NCBI RefSeq assembly: GCF_030272615.1
Contig: NC_081415.1
Location: forward strand, 510,513,873-510,577,872
Direction: 5' to 3'
From: Cryptomeria japonica
Lineage: Eukaryota > Streptophyta > Pinopsida > Cupressales > Cupressaceae
Length of the DNA: 64,000 nucleotides
Position 1 is the stretch's first letter; every line of letters starts with the position of its first letter. The translations under genes and the position numbers were made by a program. The notes beneath the pieces are model-generated. The model saw only the letters and a list, made by a program, of their open reading frames with translations, made no database searches and was not told the origin of the DNA. Below are positions 35,373-46,880 of this stretch, piece by piece.

Positions 35373-38300
35373 TGGGTTGGGTGAACTGTTGATATGTTTT
35401 TCATGCACATGCGAACACAGAATAAAATACCAAGGTATCTTATCCTCTCTTGAACAAAGTTTCCCCGAATGCTGAAGATTTTGCCTAAGGATCAATCGAG
35501 GCAACTCCAAGGTTCTTATATGTAAGGTCTCTACATGTGGATAAGCTTAATTTAGTTTGATGTGATTATGCTGGAATCACAAGGGGACTTACATTCGACT
35601 ACCTGAGTGTTTAATTAGCTGGAACTCAAGTCCTATCTACTAGCTGGAAGATAAAGAAATATCAAAAGATACAGGGTTTGGAGAATCTAATCTAAGGCCT
35701 AGAATGCAAGAAGATGGATGAACGACTAGATGGAGTCCTACTAGGCTGGGTCTCACCATCAGGCTGAACAATTCAACACCAACTCAGTGCGATCTTCTAA
35801 GGGATGCTTCAAATATGTTCAAATCATACACCATTAGACATTGATCACCATTCAAGATAATGCATGAACAATATACGTGTAACGAATTGAGATTAAGCTC
35901 ATTCTATGCCAGTTGACCACGCAGGGCGCACTTACAGTCAGCAAGAGGCTAGTGGTTTGGATTAGGTGGATTTCACGCGAGTGCATTTAATAACTTCCTT
36001 CATTCAATCTAATTATTTACCATCTAAGAATGAAGATTCAACAAGAAAGCATGCATATTGCAAGAAACAACACATTTCACCTTAACTTCAATGAAAATGG
36101 AGTTCATTTACAATTTAGGCAACAATTTCTTGCCTTTTCCTCCTAATCTACTCTAATTGCTACTTTATTTACTATTCTTCTGCTACTGACTATTCTACCC
36201 ACTATTAACTATCAACTCACTATTAACCCTTACAAATGAAGAGCCAAAGCTTTATATAGAGAGCTCTTTACATTTCAATGGCTCTGATTGATTTAGAATC
36301 AATGGCTAGGATTACAAGATGAAAACCCTAATTAGGGTTTGTTATAACAAACTCCTTTAGCCAATGAGAAAATTACATTCAAAATTTGAGAACCAATAGG
36401 AAGTAGGGGTAGGTGCCTCGAAGTTTGTGCCATCATTGGTGAGTCTGGTACATTGAATCTGGACATGCTGATGTGGACCTATCTGACTGGAGGAACAGTG
36501 ACTGGGATGCCACCTTGTCTTGCATTTGTGCTTGGTCAAGGAACGTTGTATTTCTTGATGTTCAATGTGACGATGATGAGAAGCTAACTTTGATTAACTC
36601 TTCTGAAACTATCTACTTCTTCAATGTACCCTTGCATTGACTTTGGTTGATCTTCTTTTGTCCTTGATGTACTTGATGGATGACGTACCTCCTTTGACTC
36701 CCATGTATGTTTGATGAGGCCTCTACACGGTCGAGTCTTTCTTTCTATTTTTTCATCTCATCTCTCTTTGAAGTGTCTGCAAGATCCTTCTTTTGATATC
36801 TTTTGGTTTCTCCATGTGGTAGAATGAAGATCTTGAGGATAACTTGCAACTCCTTGAACACTTGAAGTCTTTCAACACTTTAGAAGCACTTTGAGTCCTC
36901 CCTCACGCATTTGAAGTGTCCTTGATAATGATGAAACTTGAAGAGGTCGCCCTTGTCCTGGCCTGATCTCCCTCGAACTTGATTTTGTTGATCTGCAAAA
37001 CAAACAAAAGATGATTAAGTATACATAATATATTCATTCTAACATAGCATTTCTTACTTTAAATCATCAACAAGAAGGCATTAAGATCAATTTCCTCAGG
37101 ACCCTCTGGAAGGACAGGCCCTATGATGAAATTTGCTTTAGACCCTCTCAAGGACAGGACCTATAATGAAATTCGCTCTGGACCCTTTGGAAGGGTCAGG
37201 AGCGAATTTCTTCCTTTAGGTTGAATTCTTCCTTCCTTTCACTTCAATTTGCATTGATTTTCACCTTTCAATCCCTCTCTCATGAAGACATCACTTATTT
37301 GACCCCGAAAATTGCCTAAAAGAAGGATTTCGCTTTGGACCTTGGGCAAGGTACATGCCTCAAGAAAAATTCGCTCTGGACCCTTTGGAAGGGTGAGGAG
37401 CGAAATTTGCATTTAACTCAATCTTCCTTCATAGAACTTCGTCTCTCACCCTTACCTTATCAAGATCAAGTCACTTGTCTCCAAAATTGCTTAGAGATGG
37501 GTTTTGCTCAAGGGCCTAGGTGGAACATTAGACCTCCTAGGAAATTTCGCTCTGGACCCTTTGGAAGGGTCAGGAGCGAAATTTGCATTTTAGCTCAAAT
37601 TTCATCATCTCTTTGTCTCAAATCACTTCTCAAGGCAAGAATACATCAATCTACCCTCAACTACGCCATAGGAACCAAGATCTTAGTCTCAACAATGAGC
37701 AAAATAGAGCTTTTAGTAAATTTCGCTCTGGACCCTTTGGAAGGGTCAGGAGCGAAATTTGCATTCTTGGATCAAATTCATCATTGCCTTCACCTCAATT
37801 CACTTCTTAAGGCAAGAATATATCAATCCCCCCTTAACCATGTCCTAGGAACAAAAGCTTTGATTTGAACAAGGAGGAAATATGTGTTTTTAGGAGAATT
37901 CGCTCTAGATCCTTTGGAAGGTTTAGGAGCGAAATTTGCATTTTGACACCATTCTTCCTCTTTTCAAATCTCCCTCCATCATCATCAAGTGAATTCGCCC
38001 TTCATTTAGCCTAAAACAAGATCTCTTGGGTGCATTAGATGAAATAAGGAGTCTTAAGGATTTTGCTCTGGACCCTTTGGAAGGGTCAGGAGCGAAATTT
38101 ACATTTTGCTTGATTTTCCCTCATGAATCTTCATTTTTCATCTTTTTCTCATCAACAACAAGTCTTTTGCCTTCAAAAATGCTTGGGAATGAGTTAGTTC
38201 ATAGGTTGGAGCAAGATATAATGTTTTATGGAGAAATTTGCTCTGGACCCTTTGGAAGGGCCAAGAGTGAATTTGCTCTTTTTGGCTCAATTCTTATCCT

Positions 38301-39582
38301 TTTTCACTTAGCTTTGCTTTAGACTTGATCTTTGATCCTTTTCTCTGTCGTGCATGACCACCATTCCATGACTTTGGTGAAGAACTAGGTCCTTTAGGGA
38401 ATTTCGCTCTGGACCCTTAGGAAGGGTTAGGAGCTTGGATGAATTTCGCTCTGGACCCTTTGGAAGGGTCAGGAGTGAAATTTGCAATTATGCCCTAATT
38501 CCTTACTTTTCATCACTTCACATTGTTGCACACATCAATTCTCCCTTCATAACGGTATAAGGACAAGGTTTTTGATGCAAATTAGGACCAGGAAGGGAGA
38601 TATTAGGAAATTCGCTATGGACCCTTTGGAAGGGTCAGGAGCAAATTTGGGGAATTAGTCTTAAATACCTTCCAAACACTCAATCTTCTCCCTCATTCAT
38701 ATTGTTCTCACCTCAAGACATGCTAACAAACCACCTCAAGGAGGCACCTAGTTCAAAACACTGGATCAAAAGCACACTTTAACAATTTCGCCTAGGTACC
38801 TTTGGAGGGACAGGACCTATCTAGGAATTTTGCTCTAGACCCTTTGGAAGGGTCAAGAGTGAAATTCATGTTTTAGGCTCAATTTTCTCATTTTCCCCTC
38901 AACTTTGCTCGTAGACTTGGCTTTTGGGTCCTTCCTTCATCTTAATCAAGTCCATTTGCCTTCAAAGTGATGTCAATTCAATGCTTTTGATGACAAATTA
39001 GGTCTTTCTAAGGACTTCGCTCTGGACCCTTTGGAAGGGTCAAGAGCGAAATTTCCTAAAATGCTCAAATTCTTGACCTTTCTCCAAATTCTCAAGTCTA
39101 GACTTGATCATTAGGCGTTTTCCAAGGATAAATAGGCCAGTTTCACATCAATCAATGCCTAGAACTTCATCATTCATCAACTGGACCAATCTCAAAACCT
39201 CAAAGGGAAAATCCTTGATGATACTCACTCACAAACCTTCATTTACTTCCTTATCTCAAAGACATAGGTCTCAAAAGGCAAGACTCCTAGCAGGATATAA
39301 GGACTTCCTCAAACTCAATCAAGACTTAACCTAGAAACAAGAGCAAAGCTTGACCTAGAGAAGGCTTTCAAAGAGACCCTGACTTGGACCACCTACTAAC
39401 CCACCTCAACTCAAGCTGACCCTGCTATCCTAATGATCTCTCTGACAACTCTCCAATGCAAAGGCTAATAGCCAAGACTAGACAACCAAGCAAAGAAAAA
39501 TAACCCTAGAAAGCAAAAGGTAGGGGTCCCCATTTGAAATGGGGCGATGTGTGAATACGTCGCAACATGAACCCACAATAGT
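35373..39582 (+). mobile_element. Long LTR-like insertion inside the element A LTR
   Basis: Sequence from about 35380 (TGTTGATATGTTTTTCATG at 35388) to CGTCGCAACA (about 39566) has TG..CA ends, TGTTG../..CAACA, and no coding domain. It looks like one very long (about 4.2 kb) gypsy LTR remaining as a solo copy. Its middle holds a periodic hairpin array (37181-39041). About 16-20 bases of junction sequence on either side are unassigned, and I could not find a clean target duplication, so the boundaries are approximate. Confidence 0.5.
37181..39041. repeat. Array of twelve hairpin-forming motifs at about 176-bp spacing
   Basis: The core GACCCTTTGGAAGGGTC or a close variant starts at 37181, 37379, 37555, 37731, 37908, 38071, 38246, 38412, 38454, 38620, 38838 and 39025. 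The flanks extend the stem: TTCGCTCTGGACCCTT pairs with AAGGGTCAGGAGCGAA at about 14 of 16 positions. Between cores the sequence is much more divergent, and most spacings are 163-177 bp. Long open frames at 37335-38322 follow the repeat. Confidence 0.9.
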
Positions 39583-40562
39583 GGGTTACACTTTTTCGGA
39601 TGAAAAAAATTGACTCTTTTGTCCAAAACTTGATTTTAGCCATGTTCTATCGAAACCCCCGTTCGATCGAATGTAAAAAACACATTTGATCGAAACCTAC
39701 TTCCGATCGAACCCAAAAAGGCATAAAACACAAAATTTACATTAGGGGGTTCGATTGAATCCCCTTCAATATGTTCTATCGAACGTGCTTGGTTTTGGAC
39801 TCCCCCCAAACCTCTCATGGTTTCTGCAGATTTTTGGCCTTCGAAGCTCAAATGGGGGGCTCAAATGGACGAATTTTGACAAACCCAAATGCATGATAGT
39901 AGTACTCGAAGCAAGCTTTCTAATGACTATTATTTTAATATATAAAGAGTTTATTATGATTTTTTTTTAGATTAACTAAACAGAGGTTTCATACCGAACA
40001 TCAACTTCCGAGTTCAATGGCTATGGAAAAATAGTAAACAAGTGAAAAAAAATTCTGAAAAATATATGTGCACTAGGTATTGAAGTCCTCTTTTCAACAA
40101 AAATAAATAAATTGAATTTGGATACATACACAAGAAGTTATGATCAACCAAATTAACATATGTCAAAATTACAGTTAACTCGACTTCAAAACTTAATAAA
40201 ATATGAAATATTGAAGATAATGTTATGAAACCAATTGGAAACATTAGATATGGATGTCACAAAGCTAAATTCGAAAGAATCACATTCATATCTATTTTAG
40301 AAAAAAAGTTATGCCATACCAAATGAGTGTCACTCTTTAAAAATGCTGTTTTTTGTAAAAAAACTAGTTTTCGAGGGAGATAGAAAAATGAAAATAAATT
40401 GATTCAAAATAATATATTTAGAATCTACACACAAAATGTCACAAATCACTAGTTCACATCATCTGCAAATTCCTTATGGTTTATTAGTAATAAGTGTCTA
40501 AATGTGAGGTTTTTTCTGAAAATGAAAATTGAAGTGTCAAAGTTGGCAAAAAAGTGTAACCC
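39583..40562. mobile_element. About 1-kb unit with terminal inverted repeats (MITE-like)
   Basis: The left end AGTGGGTTACACTTTTT (about 39582-39598) is inverted at the right end as AAAAAGTGTAACCCACT (about 40546-40562). The interior is AT-rich, with no transposase. The target duplication is not clear: the right side runs straight into the element A LTR, and the left side is near the CAACA end of the long LTR-like unit. Confidence 0.5.
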
Positions 40563-42580
40563 ACTCCGGTTTTGGATTCCTTCTAGGTTTTTCAGAAAGC
40601 TTCATAGTGAGGGTACATGCATAGCAAGTTATGGAGTTTGACCAACTTACTATTTTTAGTAAGTGGAGGCAGAAGCAGTTGAGTTCTTTGGGTTTTTCTG
40701 GGTTTTCTGAGAGCTCTGCGTTGGTATAACATGCAAACCAATCTAAGGACCTTTTCGGGACTTACTATTTTTGATAAGTTTGGCAGTTGCTCAATATGTG
40801 GTAAAAATCACTTTGGAAATGCTTACTGTTTTTGGGAGTATGCTATTTATAGTAAGTACTATTTTTGGTTGGGGTTCTGCAGCTCAGCTTAGTGGCTATT
40901 TCTGGCAGTATTATTTTGGGCACGATCCTGTGTTCACTCAGATGACTATTTTTAGCAGATCAGTTCAGAGGTCCAACTCAGTTCAGTTTTGGTGATTTCC
41001 AGCATTTCAGTCCCCGACTCAATTTGGCAATAATCAGTATTTGAGGAGAAGGTATTCTTAATATATTAATATCCTAGCATGAGGTTTTAATATTTGGTTG
41101 GACAACTTAGGAAGGGAGAAGTATTATATTTTATTATTTCCTAAGTCAAGTGGCTCCAAGGACTAGTGTATTTTATGTTTTATAATGTTATTATTTTATA
41201 ACTTGGTGACCTTCAAAAAGTGCGACTAGGAGACATGGAGATGGGGCGTCAAAATTCAAATGTATTATTATTATTTTATACACCTTAAATTATCTCCAAA
41301 AGTTTGATTTAAGGGAGATGGTGTCATGAAATGAAATGAAAGTGAAATAAGGGGAATTTGGTGCCATTTGAATTTGAATTTGAGCCCTCAAAATCTATAA
41401 ATGAGAGTGTTGGGCTTCTCATTTGGTATCTCAGAAAATTTACACCGTTATGTTGTTGGATTGACTCTAGACAATCTTCGAGGGTGAATACCTCTTAGGG
41501 TTTTTGGTAGACTTCGAGTGTGACACATCACTCCTAGCTGTGATTGGATCTTTAGAATGCTTGGTTCGTTTTTTGTGGGTATCGTCTTGTTGGAAAATTG
41601 ATTGTTGGGCGCCTTCCTCCTCTGAAGGGTGTGATTTTTGGTGGACTGTGTGTTTTTCCCATGGAGGTCGCACCATCTTGCTGGCCGTACCTTCCTTGCC
41701 GGCCGTACTTTCCTTGGTGTGTTGCTGGTTGTGTTTTGGAGTGTTCTGCGTTGGTGTTTTGGTGGTGTGCTCAGCATTCGTTGGTTCTTTTTGGCTTGTG
41801 CGAGTTTCTAGTGTTGCTAGAACTTTGTTGGAGTGTCTTCCTTGTGTTTGCTGAAGTTCATGGTGGCTGTTGGTGGAGTTACAGCAGGCTGTTTTCTGTA
41901 ACAGCAGCTTGGTATAGTGGTTTTTCGGATTTCCTCTCTTGTTAAGTTCTTCCTTGTTTTTGTGCTTCTCTCTCAATTCAGTATATGTATTGGCTTATAT
42001 CTTCATATTCTCAGTCATCTTCTGTAATGATTTATTGTAAAGCTAAATGGTAGTACCATTAACTATCACTGTTTGCATCTCTCTTTGTAATTCCCACTGC
42101 ACAAGTGGAAGAGGATGGCTTGGCCGCCTTCAGTGTTTGTAGTTCAGCTTGTAGTTCTGTCATCCCGCTGCATAAGCGGTTGAGTGATTTTCTTTTTGTA
42201 ATTTTCCTCTTGCTGCATAAGTGTTTGAGTGGAGTTTGTTTAGTGATAAGTCCTCCTACTGAAATATTGCAGTAGAGTGCTTGGTGCTAGATTGTGTTCT
42301 TGTTTCCTTGGCTGGTTTACCACCAAGTTTCTTATTTCCATCCCGCTGAAAAGTGGAAGGGGCTGGCTTGCCGCCCATTATTGTATTAAACATTTTCAGA
42401 AGTTGCATCTAACGATCCCCTGCTACTATATGCTCTCACCCTCCCAGCTTGGGCTGTCGGTGATCAGAAAGTGGAGGGTTACTTTCAGCAACATTTGGTT
42501 TTTATTTCCTAACCATAACAAGTGTTGTGTTGAATGTAATTGTGGGAAAAAAATTGGAAAAAATTAAGGGGGACATTACA
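40563..42580 (+). repeat. 3' LTR of element A, second part
   Basis: Resumes the LTR at TTTTGGATTCC and is collinear with about 30600-32497. It adds a final 80 bp ending GGGGGACATTACA at 42580. It has the same palindromic CTTACTATTTTTAGTAAG near 40646. Overlapping open frames at 41448-41976 are LTR artefacts. Confidence 0.85.
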
Positions 42581-42950
42581 TTTAGGCATTTGGTTGTAGA
42601 CTTTGGAAGTCATTGTTTGCATTTCATAATCAGTCCAAGAGAGGTTTGGCTGTTTGTAAGTGACGTCTAGGGGAATGATATGGAATGGAGCAACTTGAGT
42701 TTTTGTAGAAGCAAGGTAAGCATTCAATTGCAAGGTCTCGACTCGTTCTTTCACACTCTTTTTTAAGTCTATCAAGCTCATCAAGCTTTCATTTGTTCTC
42801 TTGTAGAGATGCTTGCAAATCCAGGCATGTGTTTCTATAAGATGTGGGGCTACTTGAATAGTATGAGGAAGCATTACTAAAATAGCCATGAGCAATTGAA
42901 TCAATGTAGTTCCCAGGGGAGAAAGACATGAGGAGCATGTGAAGGAACAC
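42581..42950 (-). pseudogene. Gag-like retroelement remnant, upstream part
   Basis: The minus-strand frame 42904-42581 includes SLMSLIDLKKSVKERVETL and WTDYEMQTMTSKVYNQMP. It leads, across element A, into the gag fold at 30435-30203. It is a decayed gypsy-type gag N-terminal region. The border with the copia remnant to the right is at roughly 42950. Confidence 0.5.
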
Positions 42951-42954
42951 GCAA

Positions 42955-45870
42955 AGGAGAATTATATCTATATTTTTGGAGGACATGTGTCTATTATTTT
43001 GGTCCTTAGTTAGTTTTGGCAGTTTAAGGCATTTTTTGGAAATTAGATTAGTAGAGATTAAGCTGTTGAGAACTGAAAACAATGGTGAGTATTGTTTTGT
43101 AGAGTTTGACAAATTTAAAATTTTGTAAGGAGAACAACACATAAATGGATGAGACAACTTCATACACCCCTCAATATAATGGAGTTGGAGAACACATGAA
43201 CATGATGTTGATGGAGATGGCTAGAGCATGTTAAGTGGATTCGGCCTAGAGCATATTTTTTGGGTAAAAGTAGTTTGCTACTATAGTTATGTAATCAATG
43301 GGTCTCCTACATTAGCACTTGTGTAGAAAACCTGCATGGAGATTTGGATAGGATAGAAAAGGGAAAAAGGATGAAAGAAGGGAGCAAAGGAATTACGGAA
43401 GCATTAATGGGAAGAAGATAAGGAAGTGGCTCTTTCAAAGGGGCAGCAATGATGAAAGGTTGTGAACCTTTTGAAGGGTGGTAATTGTGAAAGGTTTTGA
43501 CCATTATGAAAAGGTGTATCTCTCCCTCACATTGGAGGATAGAAAGTGGAGAAGTTTTCATTTAAGGAGGAGATAAAAAAGGGGAGATCAATTTGGTGAA
43601 TAATAGATTATTCTCAAAGGCAGCTATGAAAAGTGGTGACTCAATTCTTATGAAAGGTGGTGACCCTTTCATCAATAAAGTATAAAGGAGAATTCATTCC
43701 AAGCATTGAAAGGGGACTTATCAATCAATGGAGGAAATCAATGCAATTAACATCAATTCTCCAAAGAAAGCAAAGAATCTTCAGCAATCAAATACAGTTC
43801 GAACCATTCAGCAATAATACTCATCCAAGAGAGCAGCGTTCAGTTTTCAAAGAGGGAAACAGCATTGAATTGAATCTGTCCAAATTACCACAAAAGACTG
43901 AAAATTCATAACCTGCAATAATTCTACAAGTATAGTGGGCAAGATTTAGTGTCCTCCGAAAAGGGGACATCACATTGTGAGGCATATGCTCATGTGCCCT
44001 AGGAGAAGTGGTCAAAGTTGGATAATAAGGCTACGAAATGCCTCTTTATTGGCTATAGAGTACAAGCTTTGGGATCTTGTGGCTGGAAAAGTTCTCTCGA
44101 GTCAGATTGTGGTTTTAAAGGAGGTCAAACCTTCCATTTTAGCTGAGCAACCAAAAAGGATGGGAAGTTAGTTGTGCAACTAAAGCCAAAGATTGAGAAG
44201 TTGCACTAGATGTTGAATCAAAGGTTTAAGATGGACTAGATGAGGATGGTACAAATCTTGTTGTGTAACAAAAGCCAAAATTGAGAAGGTTGCACTAGAT
44301 GTTGAATCAAATGTTTAGGTTGAACTAGATGAGGATGGTACAAAGAGTTGAACTTAGCTTTTTAAGGAGGTCCAACCAAAGAGGTGTAGCCTACTCGATT
44401 TAAGATGTATATTTGCTTTGTTGACTAACACCGATGAGATTAAAATAGTTAAAGAGGCAATGAAAATGGATAATCGTGTCTTTGAAATTGGTCATGGATG
44501 AGGAGATGGCTACACTAAGGAAGAATGATACATTGGATTTGGTATAGTTGCCTAGTAGACAAAAACTCATTAGTTGCAAATGGGTGTTCAACAAGAAGTT
44601 GGGCTTTGATGGTAACATTGAGAAGTACAAAGCATGGTTGGTTGCTAAAGGTTATCTCTAGTTTGAGTATTAGATTATGGTGAGATTTTCTCTCGTTGCA
44701 AAATTAACATCTATTAGAATGCTATTAGCATGTGTTGCTACTTTTGATCTTGAGGTAATGAAAACTTGGTTAGTTAGTTGAGGAAATCTCTCTTTGGTTT
44801 GAAATAGTCTACTACAATGCGGTATAAAAAGTATGATTTATATGTTTTGAGGTTGGAGTTTATTAGTTCTAAGTTAGATTATTGTATTACTATAAACAAA
44901 ATGGTGATCATTTTGTAGATTAATGATATGCTATTATTTGGTAATAATAAGGAAATGGTTAGGGACTTAAGGGCCACTTAGTACATTTTTGGGGGAAATT
45001 AGAGAGGATAGGGCTAACCAAAAACTTTGGATCAGTTCTGGGAAGTATGTTAATTCTATTATGCAATGTTTTAGTATGTTCGATAGCAAACTATTGACTT
45101 CTTGTTTTGTGGGAACTAAGTTTTTAGTAATGCACTACAACTCTTGTAGAGATGGAGGAGATGAGTCTAGTGCCCTATGCTAGTGTAGTTGAGAGCCTTA
45201 TGTATGATATGGTTTTCCCTACACCAAATAGTGCCTAAGCAATTGGAGTCTTGAGCCGTTACATGGCTAATCAAGGATAGAAACATTAGGTTGTAGTGAA
45301 GAGGGTCTTCAAGTATTTGTGGGGTATATGCAAGTATTCCATATGTTATCATGGTGATGTTTTAGAAGACCAACACTTAGTGGATATATAGGGTTATATG
45401 GATTCAGATTGGGTATAGGATGTTGACAATAGATTGTCTACGAGTGTTTATGTTTCTAGCTTATTTGGTGATTCAATGAGTTGGATAAGTGACAAGCTAT
45501 GGTCACTTTATCCACAATAGAGATAGAGTACATGGTAGCTACTTGTGCCTATAAAGATTCTATTTGGCTTTTGAGATTGTGTTCGAATGTTGGGCTGTAT
45601 CAGATAGTAGTTAGAGTGCCATCAACTTGGCAAAGAAGACCTTTTAGGCATAGATAGAGCACATTGATGTACAAAGTCATTGTGTTTGTGACAGTGGAAT
45701 ATGGGGGGGTATTGCTGGAGAAAGTTAATACTTTGGAGAATGTTGCAGATGTTTTGACAAATCTAGTTAGCACAAAGAAATATAGGTGGTGTGGTAAATC
45801 TATGGGCCTCTTAGTCCTTAGATAGTTGATAGTGTTGCTATGCCCTTTGCTCTCGGAAGGTGTTTGACAA
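42955..45870 (+). pseudogene. Ty1/copia polyprotein remnant (integrase, RT, RNase H)
   Basis: Plus-strand text in shifting frames follows copia order. Integrase words come first: LLRTENNGEYCFVEF near 43060 and TSYTPQYNGVGEHMN near 43150. The HVP.EKWSKLDNKATKCLFIGY region near 43990 follows an insertion. RT words are MDEEMATLRKNDTLDLV (about 44490) and CKWVFNKKLGFDGNIEKYKA (about 44580). RNase H words (KYLWGICKYSICYHGD and DNRLSTSVYVSSL) are at 45310-45460. These enzymes integrate and copy the element. There are many stops and frameshifts, and large parts of RT are missing, so it is dead. Confidence 0.8.
43358..43974 (+). mobile_element. LTR-like insertion splitting the copia integrase
   Basis: Copia-like sequence is recognisable up to about 43355 (KTCMEIWIG) and again from 43976 (CEAYAHVP). 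The 0.6 kb between ends AAAGGGGACATCACA, an LTR-type terminus, and contains AGGAGGAGATAAAAAAGGGG. I take it as a solo or truncated LTR. The left edge is approximate and no target duplication was found. Confidence 0.55.
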
Positions 45871-45878
45871 GGGGAGGA
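45870..45878 (+). promoter_or_regulatory. Polypurine tract of the copia element
   Basis: AGGGGAGGA immediately precedes the TGTTAGAAAAGG start of the 3' LTR, as expected for plus-strand priming. Confidence 0.7.
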
Positions 45879-46630
45879 TGTTAGAAAAGGTGTATCAACA
45901 TTGCATCCTAATGCTCAAATGCAATTTCTAGGTTGTAAAAGTGGATTTCTGCACCAAAATGATTGAAATGGGTTTTAACTGGTTGAACTTGGAGCTCCTT
46001 GAGACCTTCAATAAAAAAAGGCTCAATTGGGTTCTTGTATAAAAAATTACGACCTCCAAAAGCTAGGTGCCCACTTTTGGAATGTGCAAGCATCAATGAG
46101 GCATAAGAGAGCTATAAGAGGGAGTTACACATATTGACCAAGAAAATTCACCAACCCATGACATGTCATTATGATTGTCTTAAAGAATCTTTGGAGGGTT
46201 TGAATAAGACAAATTGGAGTGCCCAAGTTGGGATGATAACTATGACATGTTATGACAAATTTTTATAGGACTTGTTTTGGGATTTGGGTGTTGGAATTTA
46301 ACTTGGGGATTTGAGCACCACTTTTGGGTGATATTAGCTGTTTTGTGATTTCCCTTTGGTAGTTTCATGTATTTGTTTCTCTATTTATCATGCTTGAGAT
46401 GGAGTTTGTATAGTGTATTTTGTAGATATTATAATGGTGTTGGTACTACCCTACATTGGAGCATTGCTGTCTCTTCTAAAGCCTTCTTACTTGGATTGTA
46501 TTGTAATTAGTATTGTTGTTAATTAATACATTGGTTTGGATTTTGGAGGTTGGGCTTTTTTTTGGAAGGTTTTCCCAAGATAGATCATGTGTTATGGTGA
46601 ATGATTTTATTGTTGTTTCATTCTTGCAAA
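45879..46630 (+). repeat. 3' LTR of the copia element (right end uncertain)
   Basis: Starts TGTTAGAAAAGG after the PPT. A GGTTGGGCTTTTTTTTGGAAGG run near 46550 is typical of the downstream part of copia LTRs. I see no second copy in the window, so the end position is an estimate. Confidence 0.55.
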
Positions 46631-46880
46631 TTATTTTAGATTATATTTTCCATTAATCTCTCCTCTCAGATTAGAGTAGAAGGCATTTCTGCACCTTAGC
46701 TTCCTTTCAAAACTCTTGAGGAGAGTTATATGCCTTATACTTTGATTATGTACTTCAAATCTAGCCATTATATAGTTTTTCCATTCAAAAAGTTGAAAAC
46801 TTACTAAAAATAGTAAATGAGGTTCTTGGTGTGAACCAAAGAGCCACCACACTTGGTAATGGCATATGTACTCCTTGAAA
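46631..46880. other. Unassigned junction between copia LTR and chromovirus
   Basis: Contains CTTACTAAAAATAGTAAATG near 46800, resembling the palindrome of the element A and chromovirus LTRs. This may be debris of the chromovirus 5' side. No gene is supported. Confidence 0.35.

Larger units (their letters stand above)
30436..42580 (+). mobile_element. Element A: non-autonomous gypsy-like LTR retrotransposon with nested insertions
   Basis: Two LTRs in direct orientation bracket a 2.7-kb internal region without protease, RT or integrase. The 3' LTR ends GGGGGACATTACA at 42580. The flanks TCTAG (30431-30435) and TTTAG (42581-42585) form an imperfect 5-bp duplication. A PPT precedes the 3' LTR. 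The internal region carries a decayed accessory protein instead of pol. LTR termini and PPT context match those of the chromovirus at 46.9-53.6 kb, so that family could have supplied its enzymes (inference). The 3' LTR is split by 35373-40562. Confidence 0.8.

Noticed and set aside
37335-38322. Protein genes in the hairpin array region
   Set aside because: The frames follow the 176-bp repeat and its composition; no domain is seen and the frames are interrupted in step with the repeat.
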